Notes: generated from the letters alone by a model not told the origin. Shown: positions 1 through 8,234, counted from the first letter of the stretch. The stretch is 37,817 bases of DNA from an uncultured Bacilli bacterium (GCA_947591215.1 CANQCZ010000015.1:1-37817); one strand, 5' to 3'. Translations and numbers: made by a program.

Positions 1-66
1 ACAGAAGTTAAGCACCGTTGCGGCGAAGGTATCTCTCCTTTGAGACAGAATAGCTAGCTGCCGGGC
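1..66 (+). rRNA. rrf: 5S ribosomal RNA, 3' part only
   Basis: The first 66 bases match the 3' half of bacterial 5S rRNA: the ACAGAAGTTAAGC loop segment, the GGCGAAGGTA region, the GAGACAGAATAGC segment, and a terminal GCCGGGC that would pair with the missing 5' end. The 5' part lies before the window. A run of eight T follows at 67-74 and probably serves as the end of the rRNA transcript. This places the glutamine synthetase gene immediately behind an rRNA operon. Confidence 0.9.
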
Positions 67-134
67 TTTTTTTTATGAAAAAAACGCATTTATTATTGTC
101 GATTAATCATATAAATCTTTTAGGTGATTTAAAT

Positions 135-2174
135 ATGCGCTTTGAGACATTTGGAATTAACTCTTTTAACGAAGAAATGATGCAAAAACGACTTCCTCAT
201 CCGATTTACGTCAAATGGCAAGAGACGATTCGCAAAAAAGATGCCTTAGATCAAAATACGGCGGATGCGATCGCACACGCTATGAAAGAATGGGCAATCG
301 AGAAAGGATGCACGCATTATTCACATTGGTTTCAACCATTAAATGGATTGACAGCGGAGAAACATGAAGCCTTTATCGATTGTAAAGAGGGAAAACCGTT
401 GATTTGTTTTTCCGGTAAAGAATTGATTAAAGGTGAACCTGATGCTTCTAGTTTTCCAAGCGGCGGTTTAAGAGCTACTTTTGAAGCTAGAGGGTATACT
501 TATTGGGACTGTTCTTCTTATGCGTTTATTAGAGATAAAACGCTTTTTATCCCGACGATTTTTTTGAGTTTTAATGGGGAATCATTGGATTTAAAGACTC
601 CGCTTCTGCGTTCAGTTGAAGCGATTTCCAAAGAAGCGACCGCACTTTATAATTTACTTTGTGAAGAAAAAATCGAAGAAGTGATCCCACATGTCGGATT
701 GGAACAAGAGTATTTTTTAGTCGACCGTGATCTTTTTTTAAAACGTCGCGATTTAGTTTTAACCGGCCATACGCTTTTTGGATCGTTACCACCTAAAGCG
801 CAAGAATTGGAGTCTCATTATTTTGGCTCTATTCCGCAACGCGTGCAAACTTTTATGGAAGAAGTGGATGAAGAATTGTGGAAATTAGGAATTTATGCTA
901 AATCTGAGCATAATGAGGTGGCACCGGCACAATTTGAAATCGCTCCGATTTTTTGTAATGTGAATGTTGCCGTCGATCAAAATCAAATCATCATGGAAGT
1001 ACTTCAAAAAATTGCGTTGAAACACAATTTAGTTTGTTTGTTGCATGAAAAACCTTTTAAGAATATCAATGGAAGTGGCAAGCATAATAATTGGTCTTTG
1101 ATTACTGATCGTGGCAAAAATCTTTTAGAATTGCCGGCAAATTTTAAAGAAGATCAAACTTTTATCGTTTTTTTGTTAGCGATAATTAAAGCGATCGATG
1201 AACATGCCGAACTAATTAGACTAGGTTCCTCTAATCTTGGAAACGATTATCGTTTAGGAGGTTCAGAAGCCCCACCTTCGATCGTTTCGATGTTTCTTGG
1301 TAAGCCGCTAGAAGATTACTTATTAGATTTAGTTTCAGGCAATAAGACCAAAGACCATCAAATAGATAAGATAAAACTAGATTTTCTTACTGAAGTACCA
1401 TATGATTTTGCTGATCGTAATCGAACTTCGCCAGTGGCCTTTACGGGAAATAAAATCGAATTTAGAATGCTCGGTTCATCGATGAATGCTGCGACTTTTA
1501 ACACCTATATCAATACGATTGTCGCGCATTCTTTAAGAGAAATTAAAGATGAACTAACGCCTTTTAAAGATCGGGTATCTTTGAAAAAAGCAGCGCTTGA
1601 TTTATGTAAAAAAATAATCAAAGACCATCAAAAAGTTTTGTTTAATGGTGATGGGTATTCTTCAAAGTGGATTGAAGAAGCGAAAAGACGGAAATTACCG
1701 AATATCAAAAACTTTTTTGAAGCGATAAATTATCTGACTCTTGAAAAAAATGAAAAAATTTTTATCGAACAAAAAATTTTTTCAAAAGCAGAACTTTCTG
1801 CGCGAAGAGAAGTGCTGCTTGAAAATCACAATAAGTTACAATTGCTGGACATTAAAACAGTACTATTATGTCTTTATCGAGACATTCTTCCTAAGTTGAA
1901 TCGCGAAATAAAAGAAATTCCTACTTATGATTTCCGTCATGAAATGTTTCAAGAAACAGTAAAGCAATTGTTAGAAAAAGCACAGCAACTTGAAAAATTA
2001 TTGGAAACTAGCGATAGTAACAATCAACAAGAATTAGGAAATAAAATAATCATAGAACTGTTACCTATAAAGGAAGAAATACGAAGATTGTACGATAATA
2101 TTGAAGATAAAATCAGTGAACAAAATCTTCCTTTCCCAACTTACATGGATTATTTTTTCGGATTAGACTCATGA
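135..2174 (+). CDS. glnN: Glutamine synthetase type III (GlnN)
   Basis: Cytosolic ATP-dependent ligase making glutamine from glutamate and ammonia. The protein has the GSIII layout and length (about 680 aa, against about 350-470 for GSI/GSII). Visible family motifs include FSGKELIKGEPDASSFPSGG near residue 95, EQEYF near 190, HNEVAPAQ near 265, NGSGKHNNW near 312 and NRTSPVAFTGNK near 429, which form the glutamate, metal and ATP sites. An upstream ATG at 75 is in frame, but it directly follows the T-run of the 5S gene and has no ribosome site. The ATG at 135 has AGGTGA at 122-127 and starts the conserved sequence, so I chose it. The stop overlaps the stop of the opposing glmU-like gene by six bases. 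Identification is firm; the start is likely. Confidence 0.93.
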   Translation: MRFETFGINSFNEEMMQKRLPHPIYVKWQETIRKKDALDQNTADAIAHAMKEWAIEKGCTHYSHWFQPLNGLTAEKHEAFIDCKEGKPLICFSGKELIKGEPDASSFPSGGLRATFEARGYTYWDCSSYAFIRDKTLFIPTIFLSFNGESLDLKTPLLRSVEAISKEATALYNLLCEEKIEEVIPHVGLEQEYFLVDRDLFLKRRDLVLTGHTLFGSLPPKAQELESHYFGSIPQRVQTFMEEVDEELWKLGIYAKSEHNEVAPAQFEIAPIFCNVNVAVDQNQIIMEVLQKIALKHNLVCLLHEKPFKNINGSGKHNNWSLITDRGKNLLELPANFKEDQTFIVFLLAIIKAIDEHAELIRLGSSNLGNDYRLGGSEAPPSIVSMFLGKPLEDYLLDLVSGNKTKDHQIDKIKLDFLTEVPYDFADRNRTSPVAFTGNKIEFRMLGSSMNAATFNTYINTIVAHSLREIKDELTPFKDRVSLKKAALDLCKKIIKDHQKVLFNGDGYSSKWIEEAKRRKLPNIKNFFEAINYLTLEKNEKIFIEQKIFSKAELSARREVLLENHNKLQLLDIKTVLLCLYRDILPKLNREIKEIPTYDFRHEMFQETVKQLLEKAQQLEKLLETSDSNNQQELGNKIIIELLPIKEEIRRLYDNIEDKISEQNLPFPTYMDYFFGLDS

Positions 2175-3245
2175 TTTTTTACGCTGAAAATATGGATATT
2201 TTTCAGCGTAATTTTCTTTGGTTATTTGGCGAGCACGGGCGATTGCAAAACTTGAATCGGCAAGATTTTCGGTGATGGTAGACCCCGCGGCAATAAAAGT
2301 ATTATCTCCAACTTCTAATGGTGCAATTAAATTGCTATTACAACCAATAAATGCATTATTACCTATTTTTGTGTGATGTTTTGTGCTGCCATCATAATTT
2401 ACAATCACTGTGCCACAGCCAAAATTGCAGTCATAACCACATTCGGTATCACCGATATAGGTGAGATGTGATATTTTAGTGTTATGGTCGATCGTCGAAT
2501 TTTTTATCTCGACAAAATTGCCGATTCTCAAATTATCGCTCAAAAGACAATGATCGCGAAGATGGGCGAAAGGTCCGATTTTAACTTGCTTTCCGATTTG
2601 ACTATTTTCAACCATCGAATAAAAAATTTTTGTTTCTTCTTTTACTATAGTGTTATTTAAAAAAGCGTTTGGTCCGATTATCGCACCTTCTTTGATCTTT
2701 GAATTTCCGAGAATTATGGTATTGGCTTCGATTGTTGCACCTTTTTCAATTACTACTTTACTGCCGATAATGGAAGTAAAAGGATTATGAAAAATAACAC
2801 CATTAATCATGTGATTTACAATGATCTTATTTTTTAATTGTATCTCTAATCGTGAAAGTTTGTAGTAACTATCGATGATTTCATTAGACTGTACGGTAAC
2901 GTCAATTTTATATGCACCATCTTTTAAGGCTCTAGAAGTGATTTTAAAAGGATCGAGAGTGTTTAATTTTAAAAAATCAATGTTACTTGGAATTAAATAA
3001 ACTATTGTATCTTGATCTTCAAATTCTTGATGATCGGTATTTTTGGTTATCTGAAAAATCTCCTTTAATAAATTTTGATCTAAAAAATCAAAGAAATTGG
3101 TAGCGATTTTTTCACTAATTAAAAATTTATCGATGCCTAATTTCTTTAATTTTTCAATTAAATAGCAAATAAATGGGCGATCGATGATATTTAAAGTCGC
3201 CATATTCAATAGATCATTATCGTCAATAATCGCAAGTTTTTTCAT
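2169..3245 (-). CDS. glmU: GlmU-like acetyltransferase with degenerate N-terminal domain
   Basis: The C-terminal two thirds (from about residue 145) is the left-handed beta-helix acetyltransferase domain of GlmU, which acetylates glucosamine-1-phosphate. Its active-site pattern is intact: FAHLR, NFVEIK, HLTYIGD (His near 260) and NYDG, then IGCNSN and the conserved tail AIARARQ. The N-terminal part is only about 140 residues, against about 230 in normal GlmU. It keeps a recognisable RPFICYLIEKLKKLGIDKF segment but has no GxGTRM nucleotide-binding loop. By inference it has lost UTP:GlcNAc-1-P uridylyltransferase activity. The start at 3245 has AAGGAG at 3251-3256 (minus strand). It is divergent from glmS, the enzyme two steps earlier in UDP-GlcNAc synthesis. 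It could instead be a helper acetyltransferase alongside a full GlmU elsewhere. Confidence 0.85.
   Translation of the reverse strand: MKKLAIIDDNDLLNMATLNIIDRPFICYLIEKLKKLGIDKFLISEKIATNFFDFLDQNLLKEIFQITKNTDHQEFEDQDTIVYLIPSNIDFLKLNTLDPFKITSRALKDGAYKIDVTVQSNEIIDSYYKLSRLEIQLKNKIIVNHMINGVIFHNPFTSIIGSKVVIEKGATIEANTIILGNSKIKEGAIIGPNAFLNNTIVKEETKIFYSMVENSQIGKQVKIGPFAHLRDHCLLSDNLRIGNFVEIKNSTIDHNTKISHLTYIGDTECGYDCNFGCGTVIVNYDGSTKHHTKIGNNAFIGCNSNLIAPLEVGDNTFIAAGSTITENLADSSFAIARARQITKENYAEKYPYFQRKKS
2181..2209. terminator. Hairpin between convergent glnN and glmU-like genes
   Basis: A perfect 10-bp stem (ACGCTGAAAA at 2181-2190 with TTTTCAGCGT at 2200-2209) with a 9-nt loop, followed on the plus strand by AATTTTCTTT. 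It lies inside the last codons of the minus-strand gene and just after the glnN stop. It may terminate glnN; the T-tract is imperfect, and on the minus strand there is no T-run. Confidence 0.45.
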
Positions 3246-3266
3246 AATTTCTCCTTGAAATGATAT

Positions 3267-3272
3267 ATTATA
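3267..3272 (-). promoter_or_regulatory. -10 box for the glmU-like gene
   Basis: On the minus strand this reads TATAAT. Initiation would fall a few bases before the AAGGAG ribosome site. A -35 match 17 bp upstream is weak (TTAAGC). Confidence 0.45.
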
Positions 3273-3330
3273 TGCTCATTTATGAAGATGCTTAATATTT
3301 TTGATTTTAAAATTACTTATTAACCTTTAA

Positions 3331-3339
3331 TGCTATAAT
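3331..3339 (+). promoter_or_regulatory. Extended -10 promoter of glmS
   Basis: TGCTATAAT is a perfect extended -10 (TGnTATAAT); no clear -35 is needed or visible. Transcription would start near 3346, leaving a leader of about 60 nt. A small GAAA-capped hairpin at 3380-3396 (one bulged T) touches the ribosome site AGAGGAG at 3395-3401. Confidence 0.6.
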
Positions 3340-3407
3340 GTCAAATTGCATAATTTTAACTTATTTTTCATAACTTTATCTAGACGAAAGTCTTAGAGGA
3401 GTTAGCT

Positions 3408-5189
3408 ATGTGTGGAATAATCGGCTGTATAGGAAATGAAACTAATCTCATTTCAAAAGTTATCGAAGGTTTGGAATGTCTGGAATATCGAGGCTATGAT
3501 TCTTCAGGCATCGCCTTTATCAAAAACCATCAGATTCAAGCCGTTAAAGCAGTGGGAAGAATTTCTGATTTAAAGCAAAAATTAAATTTTGAAGTTGATT
3601 CTTCGCTTGTAATCGGTCATACCCGTTGGGCAACCCATGGGAAAGTTTCACTTGAAAATTGTCATCCGCATTTTTCAAAAGAAAAACGCATCGCTTTAGT
3701 GCATAATGGCGTTATTGAAAATTTTAAAAGTTTACGAATTGAACTACAAGCTCAAGGTTATGATTTTTATAGTGAAACCGATAGCGAAGTGATCGCTAAT
3801 TTAATCGATTATTATTCACAAAAATATGATCATTTGAAAGCAGTGGAATTTGGTTGTTCTAGATTAGAAGGATCATATGCATTGGCGATTATTTTTAAAG
3901 ATGACGACAGATTGTATTTTGCCAAAAAAGATGCTCCGTTGATTTTAGGCAAGAGCGAAAATTTCAATTTTATCGTGTCCGATATTGTCGCGGCTTCATC
4001 GTTTTCAAATGAAATTATCACAATAGACGATCACCAATATGGATATATATCTCAAGACAAAATCGCAATCTATCAAGACGGAAAGTTTATTTCAAGACAA
4101 TTTGTCAAATGCGAAATTCAAAATGATCAAAGGAGCAAAGGCCTTTTTCATCATTATATGGAAAAAGAGATTCAAGAACAACCAAGCGTAATCAGACGAT
4201 TGATTAATCACTATGCAAAAGATGAAAAATTTTCTTTTGATTCAGTTTTTTTAAAGAAGCTTTGCGAATCGAATCGAATTTATATTGTCGCTTGCGGTAC
4301 TTCGTATCATGCAGGGTTAGTCGGAAAATATTATTTTGAAACATTGGCAAAGAAAGAAACTGAAGTTTGCATAGCCAGCGAATTTTCTTATCATTTACCT
4401 TTAGTGAGTGAGCGACCGTTTTTTCTTTTGATTTCGCAATCGGGGGAAACAGCGGATTTAAGAAGAGCATTGAAAAAAATCCGGGAACTTAAGGCACCGG
4501 TTTATACCATGACCAATGTTGTCACTTCTTCTTTAGCGCAACTAGCAGATGGATATCTTGATTTAATGGCCGGTCCTGAAATCGCGGTGGCTTCCACTAA
4601 AGCTTACACTGCTCAAGTGACTCTTTTAGCATTATTAGCGCATGCTTTAACCGATGACATAAAAATGATCAAAGAAAAATTTCAAAGTGTAATTGCTGCG
4701 GAAGAAAAAATTTTAGCAAAACCGGATGTCCTTAAAGACATTGTGACACAAAAAATCGCTTTTAGTCGTTCATGTTTTTATATCGGAAGAAATTTAGACT
4801 ACTTATTGGCCCAAGAAGCAGCTTTGAAAATGAAAGAGATCTCTTATATTCAAACCGAAGGATTTGCCGGAGGAGAATTAAAACACGGCACTATTGCGTT
4901 GATTGAAAAAGGAGTACCAGTCATCGCGTTGATTTCTCAAACTCATATCGAAGAGGCGACAAGAGTAAACATCGAAGAAGTAAAATCACGAGGAGCAACT
5001 ATAATTACAATCGCGAGACAAAGTGTCGCAAAAGAAGAAGATGATATTATTATCCCCGATCATGATCCGTTATTGAGCCCTTTGGTATTTGCTATCGTCG
5101 TTCAATATTTTGCTTATTACGCGGCTTTAATCAATAAACGCGATATCGATAAACCGCGAAATCTTGCTAAAAGCGTCACTGTAGAATAA
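3408..5189 (+). CDS. glmS: Glutamine-fructose-6-phosphate aminotransferase (isomerising)
   Basis: Converts fructose-6-phosphate and glutamine to glucosamine-6-phosphate, the entry step to cell-wall amino sugars. The N-terminal Ntn-hydrolase glutaminase domain begins MCGIIGCIG with the catalytic Cys2, followed by RGYDSSG, HTRWATHG and HNGVIEN. Two SIS sugar-isomerase domains follow, marked by CGTSYHAG and SQSGETAD near residues 297 and 345 and by EGFAGGELKHG near 490. The C-terminus DKPRNLAKSVTVE is the family hallmark. Length (593 aa) is normal. The ribosome site AGAGGAG sits 6 bases before the ATG. Unlike many Gram-positive glmS genes, no glmS ribozyme fits in the short leader. Confidence 0.96.
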   Translation: MCGIIGCIGNETNLISKVIEGLECLEYRGYDSSGIAFIKNHQIQAVKAVGRISDLKQKLNFEVDSSLVIGHTRWATHGKVSLENCHPHFSKEKRIALVHNGVIENFKSLRIELQAQGYDFYSETDSEVIANLIDYYSQKYDHLKAVEFGCSRLEGSYALAIIFKDDDRLYFAKKDAPLILGKSENFNFIVSDIVAASSFSNEIITIDDHQYGYISQDKIAIYQDGKFISRQFVKCEIQNDQRSKGLFHHYMEKEIQEQPSVIRRLINHYAKDEKFSFDSVFLKKLCESNRIYIVACGTSYHAGLVGKYYFETLAKKETEVCIASEFSYHLPLVSERPFFLLISQSGETADLRRALKKIRELKAPVYTMTNVVTSSLAQLADGYLDLMAGPEIAVASTKAYTAQVTLLALLAHALTDDIKMIKEKFQSVIAAEEKILAKPDVLKDIVTQKIAFSRSCFYIGRNLDYLLAQEAALKMKEISYIQTEGFAGGELKHGTIALIEKGVPVIALISQTHIEEATRVNIEEVKSRGATIITIARQSVAKEEDDIIIPDHDPLLSPLVFAIVVQYFAYYAALINKRDIDKPRNLAKSVTVE

Positions 5190-5224
5190 TCTAAAAAGAT
5201 AGTTTTCTCATTTTGAAAATGTAG

Positions 5225-5230
5225 TATAAT
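5225..5230 (+). promoter_or_regulatory. Possible -10 box before pdp
   Basis: TATAAT lies 20 bp before the chosen pdp start; transcription would begin just at the ribosome site, giving a very short leader. No good -35 is seen. It may be a chance match, with pdp co-transcribed from glmS 60 bp upstream. Confidence 0.35.
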
Positions 5231-5249
5231 GAATTTGAGGAATAAAGAT

Positions 5250-6548
5250 ATGAGAATGTTAGATATCATTTTAAAGAAAAAAGAAGGAAAAGCTTTAACA
5301 GAGGAAGAACTGCGATTTTTTATAACCGGTTACGTCAAAGGTGAAATTCCCGATTATCAGGTTTCATCGCTTTTAATGGCCATTTGTTTTCAAGGAATGA
5401 ATAAAGAGGAAATCGCAACACTCACTGAATTGATGGAATATTCAGGTGAAACGATCGATTTAACATCCATCAAAGGAATTAAAGTCGATAAGCATTCGAC
5501 CGGTGGTGTCGGTGATAAAACATCGATGGTTTTAGGACCGCTTGTCGCCTCTTGCGGTGTCAAATTAGCAAAAATGTCAGGCAGAGGACTTGGTCATACC
5601 GGAGGAACTCTTGATAAACTTGAATCGATTCCTGGAATGTCGATCTCCTTGACGAAAGAGCGCTTTATCGATCAGGTGAATAAAATCGGAATGTCGATAA
5701 TCGGACAAACCGCAACGATTGTTCCGGCTGACAAAAAACTATACGCTTTGCGCGATGTGACCGGAACGGTGGAATCGATTCCGTTAATCGCTTCTTCGAT
5801 TATGTCCAAAAAATTGGCCTCAGGCTCTGACACGATTTTATTGGACGTTAAATTTGGATCGGGTGCTTTTATGAAAGACCTCGATTCGGCGCGCGAGTTA
5901 GCACGGACGATGGTGGAAATCGGAGATTCGCTTTCACGTGATACTAGAGCAATTCTCACCGACATGAATCAACCTTTAGGCTGTGCAATCGGTAATAATC
6001 TAGAAGTTATTGAAGCGGTGAACACTTTAAAAGGTAATGGTCCTCAAGATCTTGTGGAATTATGCGTTAAAGCCGGAGCCATTATGTTAGAACAAGCAAA
6101 AGTTTGCTCTAAGGCTAACGCTGAAGAATTATTGAAAAATAAAATTGAAAATGGTGAAGCTTTTGAAAAATTGTGTCAATTTGTAGATGCTCAAGGCGGG
6201 GATATTTCATATCTTAAAAACACGGAAAAATTTGAAAAATCACGTCACATCGATAAGGTTATCGCCACCAAAGAAGGATATGTAAAAGAGATCAATGCCT
6301 TAGAAATTGGAGAAGCGGCGATGAAATTAGGCGCGGGACGGGCCACGAAAGAGGATACGATCGATATGACCGCGGGAATTATTCTGCATAAAAAAGTCGG
6401 AGATTATGTTAAAAAGGGTGAAAGTTTGTGCGAGTTGCACACTAATGTCGATAATTATAAGCAGATAGTAAAAGAAATTGAAGAATCATTTAAACTTACC
6501 GATCAAAAGATCGTAGTACCTTCAATCATTTACGAAACCGTTGAATAA
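5250..6548 (+). CDS. pdp: Pyrimidine-nucleoside phosphorylase
   Basis: Cytosolic salvage enzyme that splits uridine or thymidine with phosphate into base and (deoxy)ribose-1-phosphate. It shows the family signatures KVDKHSTGGVGDKTS near residue 80 (phosphate loop) and SGRGLGHTGGTLDKLE near 110, plus the C-terminal barrel-sandwich domain with GAGRATKEDTID and GIILHKKVGDYVKKGE. Length 433 aa is usual. An in-frame ATG at 5229 falls inside the TATAAT box and has no ribosome site; the ATG at 5250 has GAGGA at 5237-5241. Thymidine phosphorylase (deoA) is a close relative, and the length and sequence pattern favour the broader Gram-positive enzyme. Confidence 0.92.
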   Translation: MRMLDIILKKKEGKALTEEELRFFITGYVKGEIPDYQVSSLLMAICFQGMNKEEIATLTELMEYSGETIDLTSIKGIKVDKHSTGGVGDKTSMVLGPLVASCGVKLAKMSGRGLGHTGGTLDKLESIPGMSISLTKERFIDQVNKIGMSIIGQTATIVPADKKLYALRDVTGTVESIPLIASSIMSKKLASGSDTILLDVKFGSGAFMKDLDSARELARTMVEIGDSLSRDTRAILTDMNQPLGCAIGNNLEVIEAVNTLKGNGPQDLVELCVKAGAIMLEQAKVCSKANAEELLKNKIENGEAFEKLCQFVDAQGGDISYLKNTEKFEKSRHIDKVIATKEGYVKEINALEIGEAAMKLGAGRATKEDTIDMTAGIILHKKVGDYVKKGESLCELHTNVDNYKQIVKEIEESFKLTDQKIVVPSIIYETVE

Positions 6549-6558
6549 AAAATTTTTG

Positions 6559-6564
6559 TATAAT
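6559..6564 (+). promoter_or_regulatory. -10 box of the candidate RNA gene
   Basis: TATAAT immediately after the pdp stop codon (6546-6548), placing a start near 6571, exactly where the 11-bp outer stem of the predicted RNA begins. No good -35 is visible. Confidence 0.45.
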
Positions 6565-6570
6565 TTTAAA

Positions 6571-6690
6571 ACGGCTAGAAATAATAAGGATTGTGAGTTC
6601 GAAGATGGGGATCGATCCTTAAGGATTTCTAGCCGATTTCTTTTCTTCGAGGTTCGCGAAGAATCACTTCCCTCACAAGAAAAGGGAACG
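6571..6690 (+). ncRNA. Candidate structured RNA with pseudoknot potential
   Basis: This stretch has no gene but dense pairing. P1 is 11 perfect base pairs (CGGCTAGAAAT 6572-6582 with ATTTCTAGCCG 6625-6635). P2 inside it is AAGGAT 6586-6591 with ATCCTT 6615-6620. P3 is TTCTTCG 6643-6649 with CGAAGAA 6657-6663. P4 is TTCCCT 6668-6673 with AGGGAA 6683-6688. The loop inside P2 (TGTGAG 6592-6597) is complementary to CTCACA 6672-6677 at the P4 loop, which would give a long-range pseudoknot. I do not recognise it as a known riboswitch, 6S, SRP, RNase P or tmRNA. It could be a small RNA with its own promoter, or a leader RNA, although the next gene has its own strong promoter at 6735-6763. Pairing is seen; function is unknown. 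Confidence 0.55.
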
Positions 6691-6734
6691 TAATTAGAGC
6701 TATGTGTCAATTAAGTTGATATGATATCAAAACA

Positions 6735-6763
6735 TTGACAATGAAAAACTTTTCATTTACAAT
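6735..6763 (+). promoter_or_regulatory. Strong SigA promoter with overlapping operator-like repeats
   Basis: TTGACA (6735-6740), 17-bp spacer, TACAAT (6758-6763): near-perfect housekeeping promoter for the small protein at 6811. The spacer is a palindrome, AATGAAAA-AC-TTTTCATT (6740-6757). A third AATGAAAA lies at 6761-6768 over the -10, continuing as TGAAAACG, which resembles half of a LacI-family/CcpA site. A 15-bp palindrome TTGATATGATATCAA (6716-6730) sits just upstream of the -35. Confidence 0.8.
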
Positions 6764-6810
6764 GAAAACGTGCGCTAATGATACCTTTTTTACTAAAAAG
6801 GAGGGTCTAG

Positions 6811-7140
6811 ATGCGAAGAGAATTGATGGCCTTAGCAGTAGGTGTTTCTATCGGTATGCTAACTACGGTTAAATGCAAGGGACTTTACCAAAAGTTAAGT
6901 GAAACTTGCGATTGCATCGATGAGAAATTGATGGCGGTTAAGGACAAGACGCAATCTTCAATGCAAACAATCAAGGGAAGGTTGATGCGGAAAAAAGACA
7001 AGACAATCGATTTAGCTGATCAAAAAATTGACGACTTAATCGAAGAAATCGACAAAATCGATATTACCCCGCTAAAAACCAAATCTAAGAAAACCTTTGA
7101 GTCACTGAGACAAAAGATTATATCTTTAAAGAACTTGTAG
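6811..7140 (+). CDS. Small YtxH-like membrane-anchored protein
   Basis: A 109-aa protein with a short hydrophobic N-terminus (residues 5-20, LMALAVGVSIGMLTTV) followed by a charged, helix-rich, Lys/Asp-rich remainder likely to form a coiled coil. This is the layout of YtxH-type stress proteins of Gram-positive bacteria, but the sequence is too low in conserved residues to name. Two Cys (CDC near residues 33-35) are present. AAGGAGGG precedes the ATG. It is monocistronic: strong promoter in front and terminator behind. The overlapping AATGAAAA boxes suggest tight control, possibly by the LacI-type protein encoded next door. Confidence 0.7.
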   Translation: MRRELMALAVGVSIGMLTTVKCKGLYQKLSETCDCIDEKLMAVKDKTQSSMQTIKGRLMRKKDKTIDLADQKIDDLIEEIDKIDITPLKTKSKKTFESLRQKIISLKNL

Positions 7141-7161
7141 TAAGAAAGCGAACTATCACAT

Positions 7162-7186
7162 CAAAAGCGCTGCTAGGCGCTTTTTA
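7162..7186 (+). terminator. Rho-independent terminator after the YtxH-like gene
   Basis: Stem AAAAGCGC (7163-7170) with GCGCTTTT (7177-7184), 6-nt loop TGCTAG, T-run 7181-7185. It lies only about 20 bases before the lacI-type start, so transcription of that gene must either pass through it or use a promoter I cannot see clearly. Confidence 0.75.
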
Positions 7187-7206
7187 TTTATTTAAGGAGG
7201 CCGTGT

Positions 7207-8223
7207 ATGGATAACGTTAAAGATCGCATTACAATTTATGAAGTTGCTAAAGCGTGTGGAGTTTCACTTGCAACCGTTTCACGTGTTATCAATCATCAAA
7301 ATAATGTTAAAGAAGAGACTCGAAAAAAAGTTGAAGAGGCGATTGCTCGTCTTGCTTATAAACCTTCGGCTTTAGCAAAGGGATTAGCGACTAATCGCAC
7401 CACCAATATCGGAATTATTCTTCCGGCAGCTAATTATGTGTACATTTCAAATATGCTTAACGGAATGGTCGACATCGGAAAAATCTACGGATATCAGACT
7501 ACTTTATTTTTTGCTAAACACTCAAAAGAAGATGTGAATGATGCTATCGATCATTTAATTACTTCGATGGTCGATGGTGCAATCATTTTCGATGACGAAT
7601 TGGATGATAAAGATTTCACGCGTATTTCTTCTTATAAAATTCCTTTTGTCGCAATTGGAAATCGAATCGAAGAGGAAAATGCCGCGTGCATCACTCTAGA
7701 TTATCGAGAAAGCATTGAAGAAATATTAAATTGTGTGGCAGAAAAATCAGATAAACCGCTTTATGTGATTCACGTTGAACAAGGGGGTAAATTAATTCAT
7801 TCTGTTGAAGAAACCATCCATGAATATTATGCTAAACATGAAGTTTCAGATCAAAATTGGTTAATCAATTGTGAAGATTCTTACACTCAGACATACAATC
7901 AATTTCTTGAGTACTTTAAAACTAATAAAAAAGGCTTTTTTGTCGCTCCACGCGATTCTTTAGCGGCGGCGCTGATGAATGCGGCGATTGATAATGGTTT
8001 ACGGGTTCCAGAAGATGTCGAAATTCTTTCAATTATCGGTACTAAGTATGCCAATATCACCCGTCCTAGCCTTTCATCTTTGAACATCGATATGTTTGAA
8101 GTCGGTTCGATTGCGATGAGAATGGTGACAAAACTCCTAAAAGGTGATCTGGAAAATAAAATATTCTCATTCAAATCAAATTTAATTTCAAGAAACTCAA
8201 CGATGCTAAAAAAAGATAATTAG
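7207..8223 (+). CDS. LacI-family transcription regulator, CcpA-like
   Basis: DNA-binding repressor/activator with an N-terminal LacI helix-turn-helix (residues 8-30: TIYEVAKACGVSLATVSRVI), the hinge helix region KPSALAKGLATNRT near 56, and a periplasmic-binding-protein-like effector core. The overall pattern follows CcpA/RegA, including RPSLSSLNIDMFEVGSIAMRM near residue 285. Length 338 aa is typical. The ribosome site AAGGAGG is 7 bases before the ATG. Its stop overlaps the ribosome site of the following glycosyltransferase, so they form one operon. The effector-core residues differ enough from CcpA that I do not assign the gene symbol. Cre-like half sites lie at the neighbouring promoter (6740-6770). 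Confidence 0.88.
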   Translation: MDNVKDRITIYEVAKACGVSLATVSRVINHQNNVKEETRKKVEEAIARLAYKPSALAKGLATNRTTNIGIILPAANYVYISNMLNGMVDIGKIYGYQTTLFFAKHSKEDVNDAIDHLITSMVDGAIIFDDELDDKDFTRISSYKIPFVAIGNRIEEENAACITLDYRESIEEILNCVAEKSDKPLYVIHVEQGGKLIHSVEETIHEYYAKHEVSDQNWLINCEDSYTQTYNQFLEYFKTNKKGFFVAPRDSLAAALMNAAIDNGLRVPEDVEILSIIGTKYANITRPSLSSLNIDMFEVGSIAMRMVTKLLKGDLENKIFSFKSNLISRNSTMLKKDN

Positions 8224-8234
8224 GTGGTATGAAG

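Noticed and set aside
3346-3407. glmS ribozyme before glmS
   Set aside because: The leader after the extended -10 is only about 60 nt and has none of the conserved ribozyme core.
5672-5965. Minus-strand open frame opposite pdp
   Set aside because: Lies inside a well-conserved enzyme gene, with no ribosome site and no family pattern.
6572-6650. The 11-bp stem as a simple terminator of pdp
   Set aside because: The loop would be 42 nt and contains further stems; the T-tract is interrupted. It does not fit a normal terminator.
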